A stretch of 64,000 bases of DNA from Desulfosporosinus fructosivorans (GCF_004766045.1 NZ_SPQQ01000007.1:1-64000); one strand, 5' to 3'. Shown: positions 24,889 to 32,959, numbered from the stretch's first letter. Translations and numbers: made by a program. The notes: generated by a model not told the origin, from the letters alone.

Positions 24889-26976
24889 TCACTCATTCCA
24901 ATAGTTCTTTCTAATTGCTAATATAATACCATCATCATCTAAAGCCCCCCCGCTCAAGCGGCGAGCTTCCTGCCCGATAAGTTCTGTGATATCTTGGGAT
25001 TTTTCTATCGTTATGTTCTCTAGAAAATCTCGAATCCAGTCTGTCCCTTCCTTTAAAACGTCCTGTACACCATCTGTCAATAAAATTAACGTTTCCCCGC
25101 TCTGCATCTCCAGCTCAATAACAGGTATATCTATCTGATTTAAGATACCCGCTGGAAGACTAGACGATGCAAACGATTTCACGCCATCATTGCCGAGTAG
25201 ATAAGAGGCGGACGCACCCACTTTAACTAGCTTCACATTAGCAGATTCTAAATCCAAAATCGCCATATCAATCGTTACAAAACTTTCTTCTGGGGAACGC
25301 AGAACGAGAATTGAGTTTAGGGCTTGAATCGCACCTTCAGGGTCAAACCCTGTGGTAAGAAGCTGCTCAAGGAGGGACAGCGCAGTAGCACTCATCTTAG
25401 AAGCATTTTCCCCCACACCCATTCCATCGCTTAAAATAAAGGCATGCTGGGTTGTCGAGAATGCTATAGAAGCATAGTTATCTCCACTCATTCCATTTCC
25501 AGTTTTCGTAAATGTAGTTAAACCCACATCAAGAAAGTGCCGACGGCGACGAGCTAAATTTGATGGTTTTACGACTTCCCAATTGTGCTGTGTATGAAGC
25601 TCTTTAGCTAGATTCCCGATGACCTGCGAAACGTTAAGAAACTGACGAGACAAAGCCTCTTGATTGAGGAGCAGGCGGCGGCGCCATGTCTCCTGGCTCT
25701 TTTCTTGTTCAATGATAAATTGCACGCCCAATAGCATTTCCTTCAGTCGTCCGCAATGACGTTTCCATTCGATCGGTAGAGATTGTAATTTGACATCTGT
25801 TTGGTTTTCTACCAAACCAAACAGCTCAAAGAAAATATGGTAAGTTTTATAAAACTCTCGATTCCAACAAGCCTCCATGGTCGGGCACGAATGGCACACA
25901 CGCTCTACCAAAACATTCATGAGTTCAGGAACTTCTGGGCGCATCTCAAACGATTCTGCCTCGGACGCTTGATAGCTCAGAGCAATTTGATCAAAAATTT
26001 CTGCCAATGCCTTAACCTTGGTAACAGTGGTTTCTACCTCAGGAATTACCTTAGGCTTCAGAAAATTCTTTTGGGGAGTTGCTCCCGGCCATAGAATAAA
26101 CAGAAATAAACCAATTGTAGAGGAAATAAGCTGAGAATATACTGCCTCTTGTCTCAAAAAGACTGTAAGCATCAGCATAACAGCAATAAAAGCAGTTCCT
26201 ATTCCTAATTTGCCAAACCGTCGAAATGCACCTGTACAAAAACCAGCTAAACCGTAAATCCCTGCATCCATTAAATTTTGAGGATTTATAGTGGTTAATT
26301 GGGGCATAAAACCCAGTATTGCTCCAACTCCTGCCGAAGTTCCCGCTCCATACCTTTCAGAAACAAATAAAATAAAAAAACTTAATAAAACAATTGAGAG
26401 GTTTATGTCCATCACCTGTACACCTTGGAGGCCACTAATCACTCCAATAAGTATAAAAAGCCAGGCGATTCCTTGTTCACGCTGGAATTCACCTCTCCAA
26501 ATAGCCTCCTGATGACACATTGCATACCAAAAAATGATTGAAAACCCTCCAGCCAATATACTATGAAGTCCAACTGAGAAAAATTCATAAAGATCTGGCT
26601 TTGCAAAGCTTATAGCTAGAGAAGAAATGAGGGCTACCACTACACCAGTCAAGGTAACCAAATATATCCCTTCGTGCTTTTTTTTGCGCATAGGGGGCAT
26701 AATCACTGTCAAAGCTGCTAGCATAGCTATAACTTGTAATGTAAAGGACATATCCCCCAGTGAAATAACACCAATGAGAATACCGAGAATACCAAATATT
26801 ACCCCACTCTCTCCCCTTATGAGCAAGACTGCCCCGAATGCAACTCCAAAGGGATGGAAGCCCAAAATACTACCTCTCGCCAATAGTGCTCCTAATAATA
26901 GTGGAAAAAACGTACTTTCGATTGAAATCCTGCTACGCAGGCCTTGATCTAGTTTCAACGTTGTCCATTCTGCCAT
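24889..26976 (-). CDS. spoIIE: Stage II sporulation protein E (PP2C phosphatase)
   Basis: Dephosphorylates SpoIIAA to activate sigma-F in the forespore and helps asymmetric division. 695 aa, shorter than the 827 aa of B. subtilis. About ten membrane helices fill residues 20-310, a linker with cysteines follows, and the C-terminal PP2C domain shows GDNYASIAFS, AFILSDGMGVGENA and LLTDGVQD with metal-binding aspartates. Start at 26976 has AAGAGGTG upstream. The promoter has the unusual 21-bp spacer with Spo0A-like boxes known for B. subtilis spoIIE. Confidence 0.95.
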   Translation of the reverse strand: MAEWTTLKLDQGLRSRISIESTFFPLLLGALLARGSILGFHPFGVAFGAVLLIRGESGVIFGILGILIGVISLGDMSFTLQVIAMLAALTVIMPPMRKKKHEGIYLVTLTGVVVALISSLAISFAKPDLYEFFSVGLHSILAGGFSIIFWYAMCHQEAIWRGEFQREQGIAWLFILIGVISGLQGVQVMDINLSIVLLSFFILFVSERYGAGTSAGVGAILGFMPQLTTINPQNLMDAGIYGLAGFCTGAFRRFGKLGIGTAFIAVMLMLTVFLRQEAVYSQLISSTIGLFLFILWPGATPQKNFLKPKVIPEVETTVTKVKALAEIFDQIALSYQASEAESFEMRPEVPELMNVLVERVCHSCPTMEACWNREFYKTYHIFFELFGLVENQTDVKLQSLPIEWKRHCGRLKEMLLGVQFIIEQEKSQETWRRRLLLNQEALSRQFLNVSQVIGNLAKELHTQHNWEVVKPSNLARRRRHFLDVGLTTFTKTGNGMSGDNYASIAFSTTQHAFILSDGMGVGENASKMSATALSLLEQLLTTGFDPEGAIQALNSILVLRSPEESFVTIDMAILDLESANVKLVKVGASASYLLGNDGVKSFASSSLPAGILNQIDIPVIELEMQSGETLILLTDGVQDVLKEGTDWIRDFLENITIEKSQDITELIGQEARRLSGGALDDDGIILAIRKNYWNE

Positions 26977-27006
26977 AATATCACCTCTTAACCATTTTAT
27001 GGTAAT

Positions 27007-27039
27007 ATTATAACTCACATATTTGGCAAAGCTTGTCTA
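27007..27039 (-). promoter_or_regulatory. spoIIE promoter with 21-bp spacer and Spo0A-type boxes
   Basis: Minus strand TAGACA (27034-27039), 21-bp spacer, TATAAT (27007-27012). B. subtilis spoIIE and spoIIG promoters have the same over-long spacing and need Spo0A-P. TAGACAA over the -35 matches the inverted 0A box TCGACAA at 6 of 7; further candidates are CGTCGAA (about 27070) and TGTCGAT (about 27130). Confidence 0.7.
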
Positions 27040-27208
27040 GTCAAGTCACTTATGCCCAACAACTTTCGACGTGGTTCATAACTAATCTCTTTATATTGTA
27101 TCATTAACCCTTAGGCTCTCTTAAAAGTATCGACATTTACTAAAGGAAACTTAATATAATATAAATCTTTGTCGGAGCTCCTTAAACTAAAATTAACTTA
27201 AAATAAAA

Positions 27209-27229
27209 AAACCGCCTTCCGGCGGTTTA
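27209..27229 (-). terminator. Terminator of yabR
   Basis: Minus-strand AAACCGCC / GGCGGTTT stem with GAA loop and a run of T, directly after the stop codon. Confidence 0.85.
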
Positions 27230-27232
27230 CAA

Positions 27233-27622
27233 CTAAGATCTACTTGAACCTCTGCCTCCACGTTTAGAGTCTGTAGCACGACGAAATTCTGTCTGACGCT
27301 CATCACTGTCTTTTATAAACTTAGCCAACTTATCCTCAAAGGACACGGTCGGTGGAAGACGGCGTTCACGACCCACATTACGAACAGGAGGATTTGCTTG
27401 TTTAATTGAGAGTCCAATTTTTCCTTTTTCATCGACATGAATGACTTTTACCTTAACATGATCCTGTTCTTTTAAATAATCTCGGACGTCCTTGACATAG
27501 GCGTCAGCAACTTCCGAGATATGTACGAGACCGGTTACTCTATCCGGCAACTCAATAAATGCTCCGAAGTTCGTGATCCCAGTAACGACTCCTTCAACAA
27601 TACTGCCAACGTCAATGGCCAT
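27233..27622 (-). CDS. yabR: S1-domain RNA-binding protein, YabR type
   Basis: 129 aa. One S1 OB-fold at residues 4-75 (GSIVEGVVTGITNFGAFIEL, then GLVHISEVAD and GKIGLSIKQA), followed by a charged, Arg-rich tail. Such proteins bind RNA or ribosomes; the exact role is not known. AAGGAGGAG precedes the ATG. The place between divIC and spoIIE is the same as in B. subtilis. Confidence 0.92.
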   Translation of the reverse strand: MAIDVGSIVEGVVTGITNFGAFIELPDRVTGLVHISEVADAYVKDVRDYLKEQDHVKVKVIHVDEKGKIGLSIKQANPPVRNVGRERRLPPTVSFEDKLAKFIKDSDERQTEFRRATDSKRGGRGSSRS

Positions 27623-27722
27623 ACGAAGTAAACTCCTCCTTGTGATGATATATCTATATCTTCTCTATATTATATGCAGTAAATTTCACGCCTGTCAAGG
27701 TTAAGAAAAGCAATGTGGGGTA

Positions 27723-28034
27723 CTAATTCTTGGGAGAAATGAGAATTTCGCCTCGTTTTACAAGTCCTAACTGCTCTCTGGCTAATTTTTCTATGTAGCT
27801 TGGAGTGTTCAATTGAGTAATTTCATCGTGTAGAAGTTTTTCCTGTTGAAGTAATAAGACCTTTTCTTGATTTAATTGGGCTAACTGTGCTTCTACGTTA
27901 GATCGCAGTTTCCATATTTGCCATGTGGAGCTTCCGACTACAGCGACCATAAAGCATAGAACAAAGATAGTACCCAAACGAAGTCGAACCCTCGGCCGAT
28001 TTTGAGTATTAATCTTCTGACGAGTCCTCTTCAT
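27723..28034 (-). CDS. divIC: Septum formation initiator, DivIC/FtsB-like
   Basis: 103 aa. Basic cytoplasmic N-terminus, one membrane helix (about residues 22-42), a leucine-zipper-like coiled coil (45-80) and the conserved end YIEKLAREQLGLVKRGEI. Such proteins join DivIB/FtsQ and FtsL in the division complex. The ATG at 28034 has GGGGGAGGAG upstream and overlaps the 3' end of the sigma-region-4-like gene by 26 bp, so the two are coupled. Confidence 0.92.
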   Translation of the reverse strand: MKRTRQKINTQNRPRVRLRLGTIFVLCFMVAVVGSSTWQIWKLRSNVEAQLAQLNQEKVLLLQQEKLLHDEITQLNTPSYIEKLAREQLGLVKRGEILISPKN

Positions 28035-28251
28035 CCAGATCTCCTCCCCCTAAACCAAGCTCTGCACCTGGAATAATGCAAACAATCTCGTACCCTTTGC
28101 TTCTTGCACGGGTCAATAACGTTGCCACCGAACTTTGACTAATATGGAGCTGTTTAGCGATGTTTTCAAAAGATTTTCCACTTTCTTTAAGGATCACCGC
28201 TTGGCGTTCCCGAAAGCTTAGTTTTTCCAAACCTCGAATTTCTATTTGCAC
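28009..28251 (-). CDS. Small sigma-70 region-4-like helix-turn-helix protein
   Basis: 80 aa from a GTG at 28251 (VQIEIRGLEKLSFRERQAV), with AAGGGTG at good spacing. The LSFRERQAVILKESGKSFENIAKQLHISQSSVATLLTRAR segment reads as a region-4/LuxR-type helix-turn-helix (shown by its residue pattern at about 10-50). No region 2 is present, so it is not a complete sigma factor. It is followed by an acidic tail (LDEEDSSED). It overlaps divIC and is preceded by three DnaA boxes. Not present in this place in B. subtilis. Function unknown; a transcription regulator of the division operon is a guess. Confidence 0.82.
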   Translation of the reverse strand: MQIEIRGLEKLSFRERQAVILKESGKSFENIAKQLHISQSSVATLLTRARSKGYEIVCIIPGAELGLGGGDLDEEDSSED

Positions 28252-28274
28252 TGTGGCACACCCTTGCTGAAAAG

Positions 28275-28305
28275 TTATACACACGTGTGGATAACCTGTG
28301 GACAA
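28275..28305. promoter_or_regulatory. Cluster of three DnaA boxes, 11 bp apart
   Basis: TTATACACA on the plus strand (28275-28283), then TTATCCACA (28286-28294) and TTGTCCACA (28297-28305) on the minus strand. The first two match the DnaA-box consensus TTATNCACA fully, the third has one change. Starts are spaced by exactly 11 bp, one helical turn, and the first two form a palindrome. They lie 24-54 bp before the start of the sigma-region-4-like gene. A fourth perfect box lies in yabQ at 28585-28593. Confidence 0.75.
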
Positions 28306-28399
28306 ATTACTTACATATCATCTACAAAACATGGACAAATTATCAATATAGCTCCATTATAGCTATTCCCCCTTAGGTAATCAATCCCTCTGAGAAAAT

Positions 28400-28906
28400 T
28401 CACCCATTAGTCCTAGGTGGTATACGGCTGTTCCACCACCTTTTCAGCCTTCTTTTAGTATGGATGATTACGTCAAGAAGGAAAATCTCTCCGATCCGAT
28501 AGACAAGCATGCTAAACCATTTCAATATTGCATAGGGCAGTCTCATGATCAAAACTATCCCTCTTATTGGAATCATAATACCTCTGTGGATAATTCCTGC
28601 GAGGTAAGTCATAACCCGATAAATTCCAAAGAAGAAGCGTACGAAAAAACGGCTCAACAGTCTTAAATATAGAACTAAACCTAGCAGACAACCCCAAATA
28701 ATATAAAAACGAAAGGCTAGAGCATTTGCCCTTTCAAAAAAGCGGAAAAGAATAAACAGTGCAACTAGTGAAAAGAGTACATCGCCTATAAACGTCAGAA
28801 CCTGACCCCAGCCTTGCCAACGACGAAAAGAACGATAAAAGTCGAAAATTAATCCAACGGCTGCCCCAGATACAATTACCCAAAAAAACGTCACGAATTC
28901 TGAGAT
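28400..28906 (-). CDS. yabQ: Spore cortex biosynthesis protein YabQ
   Basis: About 168 aa. Three to four membrane helices; FDFYRSFRRW and the FFFGIYR pattern fit YabQ, a sigma-E-dependent outer forespore membrane protein needed for cortex. The GTG at 28894 has its AAGGAGG 19 nt away. In-frame upstream codons (ISEF) restore the usual N-terminus and place the ribosome site at 7 nt, but the codon is ATC (28904-28906). No ATG, GTG or TTG fits there. Start given at that position with doubt. Order yabP-yabQ-divIC as in B. subtilis. Confidence 0.82.
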   Translation of the reverse strand: MSEFVTFFWVIVSGAAVGLIFDFYRSFRRWQGWGQVLTFIGDVLFSLVALFILFRFFERANALAFRFYIIWGCLLGLVLYLRLLSRFFVRFFFGIYRVMTYLAGIIHRGIMIPIRGIVLIMRLPYAILKWFSMLVYRIGEIFLLDVIIHTKRRLKRWWNSRIPPRTNG

Positions 28907-28942
28907 TGCGCTTCCTCCTTTCTTCTAACGCGGGAGGCCTTG

Positions 28943-29221
28943 TTAACGAAAAATTCGGTTCATCAATCCTTGACGTGAGCCGCCATTCGTATTTCGTTGA
29001 TAGATTAAAGCACCGACATGCCCTTGAAGATCAATTTTACCTTCCTCAAGATTAAGCAGTTTGATGCCAAGCTGTTCCCCTTTGATACTCAATATTCCAA
29101 GTTCAGTTTCCAGAACAATTTCCTTGGGGTCAAAGGACTGCACCTTTTTAACGCCGGTCAACGCAATTTGTTCGCGATTTTCCATGACAAGGCGATGTCC
29201 CTTGCTCACTTTGTCCACCAT
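28943..29221 (-). CDS. yabP: Sporulation protein YabP
   Basis: 92 aa with the YabP/YqfC beta-rich fold: ENREQIALTGVKKVQSFD and LETELGILSIKGEQLGIKLLNLEEG. Needed for cortex assembly together with YabQ; sigma-E-controlled in B. subtilis. I saw no convincing sigma-E promoter in the region before it. AGGGGGATGG precedes the ATG. Confidence 0.93.
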   Translation of the reverse strand: MVDKVSKGHRLVMENREQIALTGVKKVQSFDPKEIVLETELGILSIKGEQLGIKLLNLEEGKIDLQGHVGALIYQRNTNGGSRQGLMNRIFR

Positions 29222-29804
29222 GCCCCATCCCCCTAACTCTTTTTCTTCTTAACCCTATTCAACTTGCACGTCCTTTAGAAGTGAGAAAGTGTCTTAGCAG
29301 TTTCGCATCATCCTACGCCGCAAGGTATTCCTATAGGGACACGGCTTCGGCGAGGTGGGAAGCTCTTGGGGGGCTGTTAGCGTTGACGCAAACTCAAATG
29401 TGGGTGCAAGTTTTGGGGACTGTTCTTTGGCTTGCATTTTCTCGCCGTTGCACCTGTAAGAACAATTTAATGTATCCATACGGGTGTAACGGCTTAGTCG
29501 ACGCGGTGGAAGAATGTGGAAGGTTTATGGACGTTGTTTGCGTTTTGGACGCAAACACGCTTAGCGTGCTCTCTAAGCAAAGAGACTTCCCTAAATGGGT
29601 AATGGGAGGGATACTTATAGTCTAGGAGTTTTAAAGGCGATTTGGGCGTATCTGGCGCTATTTTTGTTCTTGACGCAAAATACGCCATTCGTGTTTTTAG
29701 CACGAAAAGCGTATTGGATACTTTCTAACCATCTTCCTTATCGATTGTAACTAGGCCAAGATGACAGGATTGTTATTTTAGAACTTTAAAATTTGAATTA
29801 TAAG
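29222..29804. other. 583-bp intergenic region with a run of hairpins, no convincing gene
   Basis: Lies between yabP and the rqcP terminator. Open frames here are short, have odd composition and match no family I know. The word TGACGCAAA or GGACGCAAA recurs at about 29394, 29547 and 29671, and several short hairpins follow one another at 29536-29715 (listed separately). It could be a degenerate mobile element, a structured RNA or decayed coding sequence. Confidence 0.6.
29536..29715. repeat. Series of five short hairpins
   Basis: Stems in order: GTTTGCGT/ACGCAAAC (29536-29556), CACGC/GCGTG (29556-29568), TCTCT/AGAGA (29570-29585), TCCCT/AGGGA (29588-29611), and a two-part stem AATACGC/GCGTATT with inner TTCGTG/CACGAA (29679-29715). 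Each is short, but together they are unusual. Confidence 0.6.
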
Positions 29805-29810
29805 AGAAAA

Positions 29811-29844
29811 AAGACAGAGTCTTTAATCTTAAGACTCTGTCTTT
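29811..29844 (-). terminator. Terminator of rqcP
   Basis: 14-bp perfect stem AAAGACAGAGTCTT / AAGACTCTGTCTTT that includes the rqcP stop codon, followed by TTTTTTCTCTT on the minus strand. Confidence 0.85.
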
Positions 29845-30092
29845 CGCTCATCGCGAATCAATTCATAGAGAGTGTGTGCTTCATTGGCCCTTACACTGTT
29901 CGGAATCGCCAATACTTGGACTTCAAGAATATGACTTCCCATTTCTAGAGTGATACGGTCCCCGATCTTTACTTCTGCTGAGGGTTTAACAACCCGTCCG
30001 TTAATTCCGATCTTTTCCCCCACACAGACATCTTTGGCAACCGTTCGTCGCTTGATCAGGCGAGAAACTTTTAAGTATTTATCGATGCGCAT
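29829..30092 (-). CDS. rqcP: S4-domain RNA-binding protein RqcP (YabO)
   Basis: 87 aa, almost entirely an S4 domain: MRIDKYLKVSRLIKRRTVAKDVC, then GRVVKPSAEVKIGDRITLEMG. In B. subtilis RqcP binds stalled 50S subunits with RqcH and helps poly-alanine tailing. GAAGGATGTG precedes the ATG. Position next to yabP matches B. subtilis. The strong terminator at its end uncouples it from yabP. Confidence 0.92.
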   Translation of the reverse strand: MRIDKYLKVSRLIKRRTVAKDVCVGEKIGINGRVVKPSAEVKIGDRITLEMGSHILEVQVLAIPNSVRANEAHTLYELIRDERKTES

Positions 30093-30135
30093 GCATTCAC
30101 ATCCTTCTCAACACAAAGCTGTGTTTTTTGATATA

Positions 30136-30170
30136 CAAAATCAGGTTCCAGAAGCTGGAACCTGATTTTG
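30136..30170 (-). terminator. Hairpin terminator of hup
   Basis: 16-bp perfect stem CAAAATCAGGTTCCAG / CTGGAACCTGATTTTG between hup and rqcP. U-run after the stem is modest in both directions. Confidence 0.7.
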
Positions 30171-30187
30171 TAAAAATGTCCGAAGAC

Positions 30188-30463
30188 TCATTTTTGGACT
30201 GCGTCTTTAAGAGCCTTCCCTGCTTTGAAACCAGGTACTTTGGCCGCTGGAATCAAAATTGTTTCCTTAGTTTGGGGATTTCTTCCCGTTCGTTCTGCAC
30301 GATCTTTTACTTCGAACGTCCCAAAACCAACCAGTTGAACTTTTTCACTTTGTGCCAAGGATTGCTCGATTGTAGCAAAAACGGCACTAACAGCCTTTTC
30401 TGCATCCTTTTTGGACATGTCAGCTTTCTCAGCAACAGCGCTAACTAATTCAGCCTTATTCAA
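30188..30463 (-). CDS. hup: DNA-binding protein HU
   Basis: 91-aa nucleoid protein. MNKAELVSAVAEKADMSKKDA at the start and the DNA-binding arm GRNPQTKETILIPAAKVPGFKAGKALK are typical of HU. Start codon TTG with AGGAGGGAC upstream. It follows yabN; flanked by its own hairpin terminator. Confidence 0.96.
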   Translation of the reverse strand: MNKAELVSAVAEKADMSKKDAEKAVSAVFATIEQSLAQSEKVQLVGFGTFEVKDRAERTGRNPQTKETILIPAAKVPGFKAGKALKDAVQK

Positions 30464-30548
30464 AAATAGTCCCTCCTAATAACTGATCTTATCACGACAA
30501 TTTATATTTCGCGATAAATAATCAATTCTCCTGCTTTTTTAATTTATA

Positions 30549-32006
30549 TTAGATTAATTTACCACTTTTTTCTTTGGATTTAGCTTTTTCCCAAAAAATG
30601 TCCATCTCGTCTAGAGGTAATTTTTCTAAGTCCAGACCGTCTTTTCGGGCTAAATCGACCATATTCAGAAAACGACGTTGAAACTTATGTATGGTATCCC
30701 TTAGTACGTCTTCCGCATCAAGCTTCAAGAAACGAGATAAATTGACAATTGAAAACATCAAATCACCAAGTTCTTCACGTATTCCTATACCATCAGACAA
30801 GGCACTTTTAAGCTCTTGTAACTCCTCCTCGACTTTCCCCCAAGGCCCATCAATCTCTGACCAGTCAAACCCGACCTTGGCCGCTCTACGTTGCGTTGAG
30901 GAAGCCCACATGAGTGCTGGTAGGCCTAACGGGTCATTAAAAAAGACTAGCTCAGCATTTCCGTCCGTTTTCTCTTCCTGCTTAATTCTATCCCAAGTAC
31001 GGATCACATCATCAGCGCTCTCTACCTTCTCCTCTCCGAAAACATGAGGATGCCTGCGAATCAGTTTTTGAATAATCTCTTTCAGCACGTCTTGAATATC
31101 AAAGTCTTGATCTTCTGAGGCAAGTTGAGTATGAAAAACGACTTGCAATAATAAGTCTCCCAACTCTTCACACAAATTATACATATCCTTTTTCTCTATT
31201 GCCTCAAGAACTTCATAACTCTCTTCGATCAGACACGGTTTTAACGTATCATGTGTTTGTTCTCGGTCCCATGCACACCCTTGATCAGAACGCAATAAGG
31301 CCATCACTTTAATCAATTTAGATAGTGAGATAACCTCTGAATTAGGCGGTAAAACTATGGTCGTCAAATGATCGAACGTTCCATGATCCATCTCGAATAG
31401 TGGAAGCTTGTCCACCTGCTCTTCAGGGGTTCCAAGGGCTTTTGTAATATACACCCATGCCTCATCAGGGTAAGAACTCATAAGATCCAATTTGACCTCT
31501 GAGGCTATTAATTTATTATACACTTGAGGAATTATCAGCCATTCTTTCCCCGTGAGTCCTACATCTTTTAGCGCATCATTATTTCGTATTAACACCCCAT
31601 CAATAGGATCGAACTTTAAGACTCTAAAAATCTCATCGACAAAGCTCATGGCCGGATGAATCACTACCTCATATTCTTGTGCGAGCTTTTCCTCAATAAG
31701 TTGTACAGTCTTCTCAGCGACCATGGGATGTCCTGGTACCACGTAAATAACATCAGTGCCCTTTTTTAGTTCTTTACGTAACTGTTCGGTAATGCTTTCA
31801 TAAACCTCCTCGAAAGAAGGCTTTGTGGCATAGATCTCATCAAACGATTCTACACATATACCCTCGGCCATCAATTCCTGAACACAAGGATGTTCTGCAG
31901 TTCGAGCAAAAATTCTCTTCGCACCGAGTATTCGACGGTAGTTTCCTAGAGTTAACTGTTCAAGTCCAGAAGGGCCTAAGCCCATAACATGAAGACACGA
32001 GGACAT
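30549..32006 (-). CDS. yabN: YabN: tetrapyrrole methylase-like domain fused to MazG NTP pyrophosphohydrolase
   Basis: 485 aa from the ATG at 32006 (AGGAGGTG upstream). N-terminal SAM-dependent methylase-like domain (HVMGLGPSGLEQLTLGNYRRI, VVPGHPMVAEKT), residues 1-220. C-terminal MazG with two all-alpha repeats; EESYEVLEAIEKKDMYNLCEELGDLLLQ carries the metal-binding glutamates and aspartate. It hydrolyses (d)NTPs, possibly damaged ones. Position between spoVT and hup as in Bacillus, where spoVB/yabM lies in between. Confidence 0.94.
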   Translation of the reverse strand: MSSCLHVMGLGPSGLEQLTLGNYRRILGAKRIFARTAEHPCVQELMAEGICVESFDEIYATKPSFEEVYESITEQLRKELKKGTDVIYVVPGHPMVAEKTVQLIEEKLAQEYEVVIHPAMSFVDEIFRVLKFDPIDGVLIRNNDALKDVGLTGKEWLIIPQVYNKLIASEVKLDLMSSYPDEAWVYITKALGTPEEQVDKLPLFEMDHGTFDHLTTIVLPPNSEVISLSKLIKVMALLRSDQGCAWDREQTHDTLKPCLIEESYEVLEAIEKKDMYNLCEELGDLLLQVVFHTQLASEDQDFDIQDVLKEIIQKLIRRHPHVFGEEKVESADDVIRTWDRIKQEEKTDGNAELVFFNDPLGLPALMWASSTQRRAAKVGFDWSEIDGPWGKVEEELQELKSALSDGIGIREELGDLMFSIVNLSRFLKLDAEDVLRDTIHKFQRRFLNMVDLARKDGLDLEKLPLDEMDIFWEKAKSKEKSGKLI

Positions 32007-32110
32007 TTTTTTCACCTCCTAGAAGTATTTTACCATAAACTAATCTCTTCCGGTATACAGAAAACTTGGCTGACACCAAGCATTCAGTCAATTATACTTT
32101 CTACCTAGTA

Positions 32111-32145
32111 AATAAAATAAAGCGGCAAGACCGCTTTATTTTATC
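32111..32145 (-). terminator. Terminator of spoVT
   Basis: Stem AAAATAAAGCGG / CCGCTTTATTTT with loop CAAGA, 25 bp after the spoVT stop codon. Confidence 0.8.
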
Positions 32146-32168
32146 TTGTTCCTTCTCGAATCTTAAGG

Positions 32169-32732
32169 TTATTGTTCCATCTGCTTTGCTAAAAAACCAG
32201 CGGCAGTCTCGACTAATTTAATCTCCAACTCTCCCATTTTCATATTAGGCTCCTTGGACATAAGCATCACGGCGCCTATCGGATCCCCTTGGGAAATAAT
32301 CGGGGCAATGACTTCACTTGTATACTTACATTTGTCGCCTTCTTCATTTTCAGGACAGCTTTTACATAAATCATGTTCCCCAATAGTTCCAATATTAATA
32401 GTCTTCCTTTCCTCCATGGCTTGTTCTATAGCAGGTCCTATTGCTTTGTTAAGGTACTCTTTCTTTGATGCTCCCGATACTGCAATAATTGTATCACGAT
32501 CTGTAATACAAGTAATATGCCCAGTTGCCTCGAAAAGCGAGTCAGCATATTCTTTGGCGAATTCCCCCAACTCACGAATGGGAGAATATTTTTTCAGGAT
32601 GACCTCCCCTTCCCGATCTACAAAAATCTCTAGCGGATCTCCTTCCCGAATTCGAAGAGTCCGACGAATTTCCTTTGGAATAACGACACGACCGAGGTCA
32701 TCAATTCTTCTTACGATACCTGTTGCTTTCAT
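32169..32732 (-). CDS. spoVT: Stage V sporulation protein T
   Basis: 187 aa. N-terminal AbrB-type swapped-hairpin domain (MKATGIVRRIDDLGRVVIPKEIRR) and C-terminal GAF domain. Tunes sigma-G-dependent genes in the forespore. The ATG at 32732 has AAAGGAGGAAAG upstream; the longer frame is not used. A sigma-G promoter lies 73-103 bp upstream. Located after mfd and prsA; close in B. subtilis as well. Confidence 0.96.
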   Translation of the reverse strand: MKATGIVRRIDDLGRVVIPKEIRRTLRIREGDPLEIFVDREGEVILKKYSPIRELGEFAKEYADSLFEATGHITCITDRDTIIAVSGASKKEYLNKAIGPAIEQAMEERKTINIGTIGEHDLCKSCPENEEGDKCKYTSEVIAPIISQGDPIGAVMLMSKEPNMKMGELEIKLVETAAGFLAKQMEQ

Positions 32733-32804
32733 AACGTACTTTCCTCCTTTTGTCGTTCCCGAAAACTCATTTAGCACTTGCATCTTGAACCTTAAATTCA
32801 ATGA

Positions 32805-32835
32805 TAGTATATATCTAGGGATTGCCATTTATTCA
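32805..32835 (-). promoter_or_regulatory. Sigma-G (or sigma-F) promoter of spoVT
   Basis: Minus strand TGAATA (32830-32835), 18-bp spacer, TATACTA (32805-32811). The -35 is consensus and the -10 has one mismatch to CATACTA. B. subtilis spoVT is transcribed by sigma-G. Confidence 0.75.
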
Positions 32836-32853
32836 TTTTTTTCCAATGTAAAA

Positions 32854-32890
32854 CAAAAGAAGGCAATTATTTTTAATTGCCTTCTTTTGT
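32854..32890 (-). terminator. Terminator of prsA
   Basis: Stem CAAAAGAAGGCAATTA / AATTGCCTTCTTTTG, about 70 bp after the prsA stop, with T-rich tail. It overlaps the area just upstream of the spoVT promoter. Confidence 0.8.
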
Positions 32891-32959
32891 AGTCGTTTTC
32901 CATTTAGTATTATTGTTGCCTTTTTGTTCCGCCCTGTCAGGAGATCTCGTGCTGCTACA

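Noticed and set aside
28275..28305. DnaA boxes considered as the replication origin
   Set aside because: Only three or four boxes, no AT-rich unwinding region or dnaA/dnaN genes here; local regulation is the better reading.
29281..29625. 114-aa plus-strand frame in the hairpin region
   Set aside because: No ribosome site, odd composition and runs through several hairpins; not supported as a gene.
29536..29715. Hairpins considered as integron attC sites
   Set aside because: The GTTRRRY/RYYYAAC core pairs and gene cassettes are not seen.
32254..32892. 212-aa plus-strand open frame opposite spoVT
   Set aside because: Antisense of spoVT, which has clear domains, promoter and ribosome site.
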